In this document: in pieces, positions 1-8,911 of the stretch
How the letters are laid out: every line of letters starts with the position of its first letter
Position numbering within the stretch: position 1 is the first letter of the stretch
Source: Flavobacteriales bacterium
GTDB lineage: Bacteria > Bacteroidota > Bacteroidia > Flavobacteriales_D > Sanyastnellaceae
Length of the DNA: 10,858 nt
NCBI GenBank assembly: GCA_947457325.1
Contig: CANGVU010000017.1
Location: 1-10,858 of the forward strand
Direction of reading: 5' to 3'
Translations under genes and position numbers: made by a program
Notes under the pieces: generated by a model
The model's input: only the letters and a program-made list of their open reading frames with translations
Databases searched by the model: none
What the model was told of the DNA's origin: nothing

Positions 1-587
1 CCAAAAAACCCCTCATAACCTTCCCTGAATCCCCCTGGTAAACCCGTAAACCCACTTTCATTGGTAGCGGATGTATTGGGAGAGTTCCAACCAGTTGTTG
101 ATTTCATTTTTCCTCCTGCAAGATCTGTACCTCCCAGAAATTCAGATAGTGCCGTCCATTCAGCTTGTGAAGAGACATGCCAACCAGTTGGACAAATCCC
201 GCGGCTGTCCATTACAGCATACCAGTTATACAATTTGCCGTATAAATCGCTGTTAGCAGACTGGTTATTCAAAATAGAATATGCACCGTTCGTAAGATCG
301 GTCCAGGTAGTATCTTCTGTAACGTATGGTATAGGATCACCGTTGCGGTATTTGGATACATTCAAATTCTTTTGCATCCATTCTTGACCATTGATAACAA
401 TGGTTGAATATTCATTGCCATCTATATCTGTCACTCCATTACCTTGTTCAAACAAATCAGAGACGTTATTACCACCACCACCATTGTTGTTATTAGCATT
501 AGAAGAAGCTGCAGGCAACTCCTCTTCCTTGCACCCGAAAGCCAACACCATGGAAAAACCTAAAAATAGTAGGACATTTTTTTTCAT
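1..587 (-). CDS. FISUMP-domain surface lipoprotein, 3' end outside window (partial)
   Basis: The minus strand reads open from an ATG at 587 to the left edge, giving 195 codons without a stop. Residues 1-18 form a lipoprotein signal peptide (MKKN, then a hydrophobic stretch ending V-L-A-F-G) before Cys19, the presumed lipidated residue. Cys19 is followed by K-E-E-E, resembling the lipoprotein export signal that sends Bacteroidota lipoproteins to the outer face of the outer membrane. Residues 29-41 are an Asn/Gly linker. From about residue 54 the protein matches the Fibrobacter succinogenes major paralogous domain (FISUMP, TIGR02145/PF09603): DIDGNEY, QEWMQKNLN, YNWYAV, ICPTGWHV, AEWTAL, then AGGKMK, WNSPN, ATNESGF and LPGGFRE. 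The biochemical role of this family is unknown. It lies downstream of aroK on the same strand, but the 210-bp gap suggests its own promoter. Family and export are well supported; function is not known. Confidence 0.88.
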   Translation of the reverse strand, partial: MKKNVLLFLGFSMVLAFGCKEEELPAASSNANNNNGGGGNNVSDLFEQGNGVTDIDGNEYSTIVINGQEWMQKNLNVSKYRNGDPIPYVTEDTTWTDLTNGAYSILNNQSANSDLYGKLYNWYAVMDSRGICPTGWHVSSQAEWTALSEFLGGTDLAGGKMKSTTGWNSPNTSATNESGFTGLPGGFREGYEGFF

Positions 588-797
588 ACTTCGTTTTTTA
601 TTGTGACGCAAGTTACAAAAAAACAATCAGACTTCAAATTAACAATATAAACAAACGATAATTTATATGCCTTTATGCCTACCAAAAGTCTGATAAGCAA
701 AGTAGATTGGAACTGTCATATCTAAATAAGTTCAAAAGAAAATGAAAATCAATCCATGCAACATTTAATACGTAAACTTAATCGCGGACGGGGCATA
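588..797. other. Intergenic region upstream of the FISUMP lipoprotein gene
   Basis: This AT-rich stretch lies between the end of aroK and the start of the lipoprotein gene, both read on the minus strand. I see no convincing ORF and no perfect TAnnTTTG promoter element. The only clear structure is the 9-bp inverted repeat listed separately. The lipoprotein promoter presumably lies here, but I cannot place it. Confidence 0.5.
626..694. repeat. 9-bp perfect inverted repeat with 51-bp spacer
   Basis: ATCAGACTT at 626-634 is repeated in inverse orientation as AAGTCTGAT at 686-694. The spacer is AT-rich. The left arm ends about 40 bp upstream of the lipoprotein start codon. It could be a paired operator or an mRNA leader stem, or chance. 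There is no T-run that would make it a terminator. Confidence 0.35.
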
Positions 798-1262
798 CTA
801 TCTCTCGTTAATTCGGACTTCCCTTCTCCCCGCCTTCCCATAATACCCACACCGCAGACCATACAACATTTTTAACTCCTCATCACTCATGGATGTGGCC
901 AAAGGTCTTGTTGTATCTTGATGCAACCTGACCAATATCACCTCCCATGGCGTGTCCAACCAGACCGTATCCCCAGCGCGATTCAACCAATCCATGATGT
1001 CCGGCTGACATACTGATCCGCCACCGGTAGCACAAACAAAACTCTCCTGCCGCGACAACAACCCATACAACACATCCCGCTCCATCCGCCTGAAATACTT
1101 CTCCCCCCACTGCGCGAAAAACTCCGTTACGCTCATCCCAATCTTCTCCTCGATCAATGCATCCGTATCGTAAAATGAATAGCCCTTCTCCTCCGCCAAT
1201 TGGCGTCCATAGGTCGTTTTGCCACTGGCCATAAAGCCTACTATGAATATCTTCTCATGCAT
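798..1262 (-). CDS. aroK: Shikimate kinase (short form)
   Basis: This cytoplasmic enzyme phosphorylates the 3-hydroxyl of shikimate with ATP, the fifth step of the chorismate pathway. The P-loop is GFMASGKTT (residues 9-17). Shikimate-site residues are visible as Asp32/Asp34 (YDTD), Arg58 (FRRMER) and the glycine triplet at 80-82 (ATGGGSV). The LID arginine is Arg119 (TTRPLA), and Arg137 sits before YYGKA, equivalent to the R-x-x-x-Y segment of the family. I chose the ATG at 1262, which gives MHEKIFIVGF; a TTG three codons upstream (1271) is possible but unnecessary. At 154 residues it is shorter than the usual roughly 165-175: it stops just after the REVRIN strand and lacks most of the usual C-terminal helix. 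It diverges from clpB. Family call is strong; full activity is inferred from the retained motifs. Confidence 0.93.
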   Translation of the reverse strand: MHEKIFIVGFMASGKTTYGRQLAEEKGYSFYDTDALIEEKIGMSVTEFFAQWGEKYFRRMERDVLYGLLSRQESFVCATGGGSVCQPDIMDWLNRAGDTVWLDTPWEVILVRLHQDTTRPLATSMSDEELKMLYGLRCGYYGKAGRREVRINER

Positions 1263-1391
1263 CGTCTGCAAATATGCCGCATTTTTCTCGCTACAACTGC
1301 CCTTTTAGCAGGCCTTCTTAAAATTCAATGCCATTATTGCCGATTGCCTTCATTGGAGCAATGCTTGTTATCCTCGGGAAAACCAATAAAA
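1263..1391. promoter_or_regulatory. Divergent aroK/clpB intergenic region
   Basis: This 129-bp stretch separates the start codons of aroK (leftward) and clpB (rightward), so promoters for both genes should lie here. I found no good TTG/TAnnTTTG pair on either strand and no obvious heat-shock operator such as a CIRCE-type inverted repeat. The call rests on gene orientation alone. Confidence 0.4.
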
Positions 1392-4010
1392 ATGGACTTA
1401 AACAAATTCACCATAAAAACCCAAGAGGTTATTCAACGTGCCCAACAAATCGCTTTGGAAAAAGAAAGCGGCAGCATTGAAAATGCACACCTGCTCAAGG
1501 CCTTGTTGGAAACCGACCAAAACATTACGCCGCACATTTTCAACAAATGCAGCGCCTCTTTGACCAATGTGCAATTGCAATTGGACAAAATCATACAAGG
1601 TCTGCCCAGGGTGAGCGGTGGCCAGTTGCAATTGTCCAGTCAAGCGTCCAAAACGCTTCTGAACGCCGCAACCAAAGCCCAAAAGATGGGTGACGAATAC
1701 GTCACCGTCGAACACCTTTTGTTGTCTTTTATTCAAGGCAATGATCACATCAGCCAAATCCTTCAAGATGCTGGAATGCAAAGTTCCTTGGTAGAAAAGA
1801 CCATAGTAGAGATGCGCAAAGGAAGCAAGGTCACTTCTTCCAGCGCGGAAGAAAGCTACCAAAGCCTCAACAAATTCGCCAAGAACTTAAATGCCTTGGC
1901 ACGCGATGGAAAACTGGATCCCGTCATCGGTCGCGATGAAGAGATTCGCCGTGTCCTTCAAATTTTGTCTCGAAGAACAAAAAATAACCCCATCCTCATC
2001 GGTGAACCCGGTGTGGGTAAAACCGCCATCGCGGAAGGGATTGCCCACCGCATCATCAATGGTGATGTGCCAGAAAACTTATTGGACAAAACCATCTACA
2101 GCCTAGACATGGGAGCGCTTGTCGCCGGTGCCAAGTACAAAGGTGAATTCGAGGAGCGACTCAAAGCTGTTGTCAAAGAAGTCCAAGAGAGTGATGGCAG
2201 CATCATACTTTTCATTGACGAAATCCACACCCTTGTTGGCGCAGGAGGTGGTGAGGGCGCCATGGATGCCGCCAACATCTTAAAGCCTGCATTGGCGCGT
2301 GGAGAATTGCGCAGCATCGGAGCAACAACCTTGAACGAATACCAAAAATATTTTGAAAAGGACAAAGCATTGGAACGTCGTTTCCAAAAAGTAATGGTGG
2401 AAGAACCTGACCGCGATGACGCCATTGCCATTCTTCGCGGACTCAAGGAAAAATACGAGAACCACCACAAGGTGCAAATCAAGGACGACGCCATCATTGC
2501 CGCGGTTGAGCTTTCCCAGCGCTATATCACCGATCGTTTCCTACCCGATAAGGCCATCGACTTGATTGACGAAGCTGCATCCATGATTCGCATGGAGATG
2601 AACTCCAAACCCATTGAATTGGATCAAGTGGAACGCGAAATCCTACAATTGGAAATTGAAAGAGAGGCCATCAAAAGAGAGAACAACCAAACACGATTGG
2701 CAGAAATACAAAAAGAACTCGCGGAATTGCAAGACCAACGCAATCAACTGCACACCAAATGGAAATCAGAGAAAGATGTGGTGGAAGAAATTCAACAAGC
2801 CAAAGCCAACTTGGAAAGTTTGAAAAACCAAGCGGATCAAGCAGAGCGCGAAGGAAACTACGGTTTGGTGGCTGAGATACGCTACGGAAAAATCAAAGAC
2901 ACCGAGTCGCAAATCGAAACCGCCAAAGCCAAGCTTGTTGACTTACAAGTCAACGGAAAAATGGTGAAGGAAGAAGTAGATCCTGATGAAATTGCTGCTG
3001 TAGTCGCAAAGTGGACGCACATCCCCGTCAGCCGCATGTTAGAAAGCGAAAGAGAAAAACTCTTGCGTTTGGAAGATGAGTTGAAAAAGCGCGTCGTGGG
3101 ACAAGAGGAAGCGGTGACCGCCATCAGTGATGCAGTAAGACGCAGCCGTGCAGGACTTTCAGATGAGAACAAGCCCATAGGATCCTTCATCTTCTTAGGA
3201 ACGACGGGAGTAGGAAAAACAGAGGTGGCCAAGGCCTTGTCTGAAGTTTTGTTCAACGATGAAAATGCCATGACCCGCATCGACATGAGTGAATACCAGG
3301 AGAAGCACAGCGTCAGCAGATTGGTAGGAGCGCCTCCCGGATATGTTGGATACGATGAAGGAGGACAATTGACCGAAGCCGTGCGCAGAAAACCTTACTC
3401 TGTTGTATTGTTGGATGAGATAGAAAAAGCCCATCCCGATGTCTTCAACATCTTGTTGCAAGTATTGGATGATGGACGATTGACAGACAACAAAGGACGC
3501 ATGGTGAACTTCAAAAACACCATCATCATCATGACCAGCAACATGGGTGCAAGTATCATTCAAGAACGATTTGAAAAAGTCAATGAGAAAAATGATTGGG
3601 AGATATTTGAACAAACCAAGGAGGATGTAATGCAACTGTTGCGAAGCAGCATGAGGCCTGAATTCCTGAACCGAATTGATGAAATCATCATGTTCACGCC
3701 TTTGAGTAAAAAACATCTGGAAGGTATCATTAAAATACAACTTCATCATTTGGCAGAAAAATTGACCAAACAAAACATTCAATTGAAATTAACACCTGAT
3801 GCGATGGGTTACATCATGGAAAAAGGCTACGACCCTGCCATGGGAGCCAGACCAGTCAAACGGGTAATTCAAAAGGATGTCATGACTGCCCTTTCCAAGG
3901 CGATACTCTCCGGAAAAATTGTAAAGGAAGAACCCATGGTCATGGATGTGTTTGATGGACAAGTGGTATTCAGATCTCCTCTGCCCGAAGAAAAGCTGAT
4001 ACAGATTTAA
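1392..4010 (+). CDS. clpB: ATP-dependent protein disaggregase ClpB (Hsp100)
   Basis: ClpB is a cytoplasmic hexameric AAA+ chaperone that, with DnaK, pulls polypeptides out of aggregates after heat or oxidative stress. The ATG at 1392 begins [13 protein letters not shown], the normal ClpB N-terminus, and gives 872 aa, normal for the family. In order: Clp-N repeats (1-145); NBD1 with Walker A GEPGVGKT (204-211), pore loop AKYKG (247-251), Walker B ILFIDE (272-277) and arginines 329/330; a long charged coiled-coil M domain (about 400-525), which separates ClpB from ClpA and fits a disaggregase; NBD2 with Walker A GTTGVGKT (603-610), pore loop GYVGYDEGG (650-658), Walker B VVLLDE (671-676) and sensor-2 GAR (818-820). 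The same frame stays open back to an ATG at 1200, but that extension is antisense to aroK and unlike ClpB. No ClpP-binding loop was noticed. Confidence 0.97.
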   Translation: MDLNKFTIKTQEVIQRAQQIALEKESGSIENAHLLKALLETDQNITPHIFNKCSASLTNVQLQLDKIIQGLPRVSGGQLQLSSQASKTLLNAATKAQKMGDEYVTVEHLLLSFIQGNDHISQILQDAGMQSSLVEKTIVEMRKGSKVTSSSAEESYQSLNKFAKNLNALARDGKLDPVIGRDEEIRRVLQILSRRTKNNPILIGEPGVGKTAIAEGIAHRIINGDVPENLLDKTIYSLDMGALVAGAKYKGEFEERLKAVVKEVQESDGSIILFIDEIHTLVGAGGGEGAMDAANILKPALARGELRSIGATTLNEYQKYFEKDKALERRFQKVMVEEPDRDDAIAILRGLKEKYENHHKVQIKDDAIIAAVELSQRYITDRFLPDKAIDLIDEAASMIRMEMNSKPIELDQVEREILQLEIEREAIKRENNQTRLAEIQKELAELQDQRNQLHTKWKSEKDVVEEIQQAKANLESLKNQADQAEREGNYGLVAEIRYGKIKDTESQIETAKAKLVDLQVNGKMVKEEVDPDEIAAVVAKWTHIPVSRMLESEREKLLRLEDELKKRVVGQEEAVTAISDAVRRSRAGLSDENKPIGSFIFLGTTGVGKTEVAKALSEVLFNDENAMTRIDMSEYQEKHSVSRLVGAPPGYVGYDEGGQLTEAVRRKPYSVVLLDEIEKAHPDVFNILLQVLDDGRLTDNKGRMVNFKNTIIIMTSNMGASIIQERFEKVNEKNDWEIFEQTKEDVMQLLRSSMRPEFLNRIDEIIMFTPLSKKHLEGIIKIQLHHLAEKLTKQNIQLKLTPDAMGYIMEKGYDPAMGARPVKRVIQKDVMTALSKAILSGKIVKEEPMVMDVFDGQVVFRSPLPEEKLIQI

Positions 4011-4030
4011 TGGGAATCTGAAAAAAATTG

Positions 4031-4048
4031 TTATAAGAATTCCTTATA
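4031..4048. promoter_or_regulatory. Imperfect palindrome upstream of katG (possible operator)
   Basis: TTATAAGAATTCCTTATA is an inverted repeat centred on GAATTC. The TATAA and TTATA arms pair if one C is looped out. It starts 21 bp after the clpB stop codon and ends about 75 bp before the katG ATG. Peroxide regulators of the Fur/PerR type bind AT-rich palindromes of similar flavour, but this one does not fit the canonical 7-1-7 PerR box, and I cannot match an OxyR site. It lacks a following T-run, so it is not a typical terminator. The operator role is a guess from position. Confidence 0.3.
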
Positions 4049-4078
4049 GTACATCAATATTATCAATAATAATGATGA

Positions 4079-6385
<2,307 letters not shown>

Positions 6386-6407
6386 GGCGTTGTAAACCGA
6401 AAACAAG

Positions 6408-6446
6408 AAAAGGGCCGGAAAGCAAAATTGCTCCGGCCCTTTTTTT
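6408..6446 (+). terminator. Rho-independent terminator of katG, possibly bidirectional
   Basis: AGGGCCGG (6411-6418) pairs with CCGGCCCT (6433-6440). An inner AGCA (6421-6424) pairs with TGCT (6429-6432) across a two-A bulge and a short loop. A run of seven T follows on the plus strand (6440-6446), so it should stop transcription leaving katG, whose stop is 22 bp upstream. Four A before the stem give a weaker U-run on the minus strand, so it may also end the convergent gene, which stops at 6470. Confidence 0.93.
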
Positions 6447-6469
6447 ATGGTTCGAAATTTATTCGAAAA

Positions 6470-7393
6470 TTACTTCACCATCCATTTTTTGGTGAATGAT
6501 TGCCCATTGTGATTCACACGAACCAAGTAAGTTCCAGTTGCAAATTCAGTTGCATTTAAAGTCAACTGACTTCCTACAACAAATTGACTCATCAACAATT
6601 TACCATTCATGTCCAAAAGCTGAACGAATGAAGACTGAGGAACATTTACAATACTAACATTAGAGGAAGGATTAGGATAAACAGCAATAGCGTTGTTTAA
6701 GTTCTCATCTACACCAACACCAGTATAGTCAATCACGGCAACGTCGTCAATGTAATAAGTGCCCTCACCACTGTTCATATCTGTTCCAAAGAAATCCATT
6801 GCGGCCAACTGATTCAAACCTGCACCACCGCCATTGTTATTGATGGACCATTGGCCAGCAAACAAGACTTCATTGTTCATTTTTGCCGAAACAGAGTCAT
6901 TATCCAAATCCACCATGATTCTAAAGTTGAACCACTGATCTAAATTATAGGTCAATGAAGATGGCGTGTTTGTTCCTCCTAACGTATAGGATACCGCTCC
7001 TGCCCCATCAAAGAATACATCAAAAGCCCACTCATAAGCCGCTGAATTGGCTGACCATGTGTGCATACCATTGAAATAAGCGCCTGTACTTCCTGTTGGA
7101 ATCATCATATTAAACGAAATGATATACTTACCAGAAGTGTAAGGTCCAATAGGCAACACCAAATCAGTAGCCTGTCCATTGACAAATGCACTATTACTTG
7201 GGGAACTGGAAAAGTCTGCTGAAACAATAGCATCCGAGGCCGCCGTTGAAGTCCAATTGCTCCAAAGTGGATTAGAAGCCACTACTCCATCTCCTGCTGT
7301 ATAGGCGTCAAAATTGTCTTCAAAAATAGAAACTTGGGCACCCATCCCAAGTGAAATGGCCAATACAGCCAAAGTCGTGTAAAGTTTTTTCAT
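6470..7393 (-). CDS. T9SS-secreted protein with a lectin-like (jelly-roll) domain
   Basis: The 307-aa protein starts MKKLYTTLAVLAISLGMGAQ, a Sec signal peptide with a probable cut after Ala19. Residues about 24-222 (FEDNFDAYTAG, LWSNWTST, YIISFNMMIP, WFNFRIMVDLDND, YYIDDVAVIDY) look like a LamG/concanavalin A-like beta-sandwich, a fold common in secreted carbohydrate-binding proteins of this phylum. This is judged from sequence style, so treat it as tentative. Residues about 232-307 form a type A T9SS C-terminal sorting domain (TIGR04183): AVYPNPSSN, VQLLDMNGK, FATGTYLVRV and a final KKWMVK. Such tails direct passage through the outer membrane and are normally cleaved. No catalytic motif was seen, so it is probably an adhesive or binding surface protein. 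It converges with katG across a shared terminator and diverges from phoH. Confidence 0.87.
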   Translation of the reverse strand: MKKLYTTLAVLAISLGMGAQVSIFEDNFDAYTAGDGVVASNPLWSNWTSTAASDAIVSADFSSSPSNSAFVNGQATDLVLPIGPYTSGKYIISFNMMIPTGSTGAYFNGMHTWSANSAAYEWAFDVFFDGAGAVSYTLGGTNTPSSLTYNLDQWFNFRIMVDLDNDSVSAKMNNEVLFAGQWSINNNGGGAGLNQLAAMDFFGTDMNSGEGTYYIDDVAVIDYTGVGVDENLNNAIAVYPNPSSNVSIVNVPQSSFVQLLDMNGKLLMSQFVVGSQLTLNATEFATGTYLVRVNHNGQSFTKKWMVK

Positions 7394-7490
7394 AGATTAA
7401 AAGTTTAGTTGGTCTAATATATCATTTCATCGCGAATGATTAACATTTTGAATAAAAAATCTTTTTACATTCGCTACAAAGCAAAGCGAT
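7394..7490. promoter_or_regulatory. Divergent intergenic region between the T9SS gene and phoH
   Basis: This 97-bp AT-rich stretch separates two divergent start codons, so both promoters should be here. TTTTG at 7446-7450 followed by TACATTCG at 7466-7473 resembles the Bacteroidota TTTG/TAnnTTTG pair for phoH, but the 15-bp spacer is short and the second box has a mismatch. For the leftward gene only a one-mismatch box (TATATTAG, complement of 7414-7421) was seen. Confidence 0.35.
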
Positions 7491-8444
7491 TTGATCGAGA
7501 AAGAAATTTACCTACCCGCCATTGACCCCATCGAGTTTTTTGGCCCCAACAATATCAAATTCAAACTGATATTATCCAAATTCCCTAAATGCAAGGTTGT
7601 ATCAAGAGGCAACTTCCTGAAATTGCATGGCAGCGCCGAGGATGTTGCTGCAATGGATGACATGCTAACTCTGCTCTTCTGGCACATTGAAAAATACCAT
7701 TCATTGAGCATGCAGCAATTGGAGCTAATCCTTGCCGGTGAAAAAGAAATAAAGGTAGAAAACGGCAAGGACAACGTGTTGGTTTACGGACCTGGTGGAC
7801 ACAAAGTGGTGGCCAAGTCTCCTAACCAACACAGAATGGTAGAAGCCTGCGATAACAACGACATGATATTTGCCATTGGTCCCGCCGGAACTGGAAAGAC
7901 ATACACCGCCGTTGCCCTTGCCGTAAGAGCGCTGAAGGACAAGCAAATCAAACGTATTATCCTTACCCGACCAGCAGTAGAAGCCGGAGAAAATTTGGGT
8001 TTCTTACCAGGAGACTTAAAGGAAAAATTGGATCCTTACTTGCAACCCCTTTATGATGCACTCATGGACATGATTCCTTATGAGAAGTTGGCGGAGTACA
8101 TGGAAAAAAATGTGATAGAAATTGCTCCATTGGCCTTTATGCGCGGCAGAACTTTGGACAAAGCTTTTGTTATTTTGGATGAGGCACAAAATGCAACAGT
8201 GGCGCAAATGAAAATGTTTCTTACAAGAATGGGCCAGAATGCCAAATTCATAATAACAGGAGATGCTACACAAATTGACTTACCCAAAAGTCAGAAAAGC
8301 GGACTAATGCATGCCGTTCATATTTTGAGAAATACACCTGATATCGCAATTGTTGAACTGGATGAACAAGATGTGATTCGCCACAAATTGGTTAGAAAAA
8401 TTATTGCCGCTTACGACAAATCTGAAAACGCAAATAAGGATTAA
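7491..8444 (+). CDS. phoH: PhoH family ATPase, TTG start
   Basis: PhoH is a cytoplasmic P-loop ATPase related to the superfamily 1 helicase core; it is thought to act in RNA metabolism, but its substrate is not settled. The 317-aa protein has an N-terminal KH-like segment (about 1-85), then the PhoH domain: Walker A GPAGTGKT (130-137), the family block TRPAVEAGENLGFLPGD (159-175), the PLAFMRGRT block (213-221), Walker B FVILDEAQ (226-233) and TGDATQIDLP (257-266). The start is TTG: the preceding in-frame stop is at 7449-7451, no ATG lies between, and the sequence from TTG (MIEKEIYLPAIDPIEFFG) matches the usual Bacteroidota PhoH N-terminus. Its stop codon directly abuts that of the convergent DUF4293 gene with no terminator between. 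Family assignment is certain; the start is very likely. Confidence 0.95.
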   Translation: MIEKEIYLPAIDPIEFFGPNNIKFKLILSKFPKCKVVSRGNFLKLHGSAEDVAAMDDMLTLLFWHIEKYHSLSMQQLELILAGEKEIKVENGKDNVLVYGPGGHKVVAKSPNQHRMVEACDNNDMIFAIGPAGTGKTYTAVALAVRALKDKQIKRIILTRPAVEAGENLGFLPGDLKEKLDPYLQPLYDALMDMIPYEKLAEYMEKNVIEIAPLAFMRGRTLDKAFVILDEAQNATVAQMKMFLTRMGQNAKFIITGDATQIDLPKSQKSGLMHAVHILRNTPDIAIVELDEQDVIRHKLVRKIIAAYDKSENANKD

Positions 8445-8810
8445 TTATCTGATTCTGTCCACTGACCTCACTTTGGCTTCATCCCTTTGAACATTGCGCA
8501 TGGCCAAATAGGTCAAGGCAAAAGCCGCAATGGGAACTGAGTAATATACCCGGGTCTTGTCATTCCAGTAACCACGGATCATGACTTCAATGACGATGGT
8601 GCAAAGCAACATGGTCACCAATGAAATTTTTGACCAAGTAATTTGTCGCTTGCGATTGTTGTAATCAAAAATGGTAAACACCAACATCCCTATTGGCAAT
8701 AACAATAACCAATGAATGTCCTTACTCACCATCCATTGATTGATCCATATTTGAAGGGTCATCGCGATAATGGCACCTAGCCACTGTAATGATTGAATGC
8801 GTTGTATCAT
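8445..8810 (-). CDS. DUF4293 family membrane protein
   Basis: A 121-aa inner-membrane protein of unknown function. The ATG at 8810 gives MIQRIQSLQWL, the characteristic start of DUF4293 proteins (PF14126). Reading further upstream to 8885 would add 25 residues that do not fit the family and would cross the promoter. Four hydrophobic segments are visible at about 8-24, 32-49, 62-78 and 88-104, with basic residues between segments two and three (NNRKRQ). The C-terminus QRDEAKVRSVDRIR is the typical charged DUF4293 tail. The gene is divergent from rho; from memory this adjacency recurs in Bacteroidota, though I cannot verify it here. It converges with phoH so closely that the stops touch. Probably transcribed from a TATATTTG box immediately upstream. 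Confidence 0.88.
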   Translation of the reverse strand: MIQRIQSLQWLGAIIAMTLQIWINQWMVSKDIHWLLLLPIGMLVFTIFDYNNRKRQITWSKISLVTMLLCTIVIEVMIRGYWNDKTRVYYSVPIAAFALTYLAMRNVQRDEAKVRSVDRIR

Positions 8811-8815
8811 GGGGT

Positions 8816-8850
8816 CAAATATAAATGAAAAAAAAAGTTGGAGATTCAAA
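8816..8850 (-). promoter_or_regulatory. Candidate promoter of the DUF4293 gene
   Basis: On the minus strand TTTG (8850-8847) is followed after 23 bp by TATATTTG (8823-8816), a perfect match to the Bacteroidota -7 element TAnnTTTG; the spacer is at the long end of the accepted range. The -7 box ends only 5 bp before the ATG at 8810, so the transcript would start at or within a few bases of the start codon and could be leaderless. Confidence 0.45.
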
Positions 8851-8867
8851 ATTTGGTTGTACAATTG
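8838..8867 (+). promoter_or_regulatory. Candidate promoter of rho
   Basis: TTG at 8838-8840 is followed by a 19-bp spacer and TACAATTG at 8860-8867, one mismatch from the Bacteroidota TAnnTTTG element at the preferred spacing. Transcription would begin near 8872 and give a rho leader of about 40 nt. It overlaps the leftward DUF4293 promoter, so the two could compete for the sigma factor. Confidence 0.45.
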
Positions 8868-8911
8868 CACGGTCCATTCGGACAAATTCTAAAAATCAAA
8901 TTCCACATTAC

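Noticed and set aside
1260..1271. TTG start for aroK three codons upstream
   Set aside because: The ATG at 1262 already places the first beta strand at the normal distance from the P-loop; no evidence favours TTG.
1200..1391. N-terminal extension of ClpB by 64 residues from an ATG at 1200
   Set aside because: It is antisense to the aroK coding sequence and does not resemble ClpB; the family N-terminus begins at the ATG at 1392.
3198..3221. ClpB second Walker A reads GTTGVGKT instead of GPTGVGKT
   Set aside because: The essential Gly-Lys-Thr is intact, and as I recall this variant is common in Bacteroidota ClpB, so it is not a defect.
3195..3782. 195-codon open frame on the minus strand inside clpB
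   Set aside because: It is a shadow of the conserved clpB coding frame, with no recognisable motif and no promoter.
7446..7473. TTTTG/TACATTCG as the phoH promoter
   Set aside because: The spacer is only 15 bp and the -7 box has a mismatch; it is mentioned only as a weak candidate within the intergenic entry.
8811..8885. DUF4293 protein extended by 25 residues to an upstream ATG at 8885
   Set aside because: Family members start MIQRIQ, which is at 8810; the extension crosses a perfect TAnnTTTG promoter box.
8825..8911. Rho extended by 29 residues from an ATG followed by nine A
   Set aside because: The extension has no similarity to Rho and begins upstream of the likely rho promoter; [11 protein letters not shown] at 8912 is the family start.
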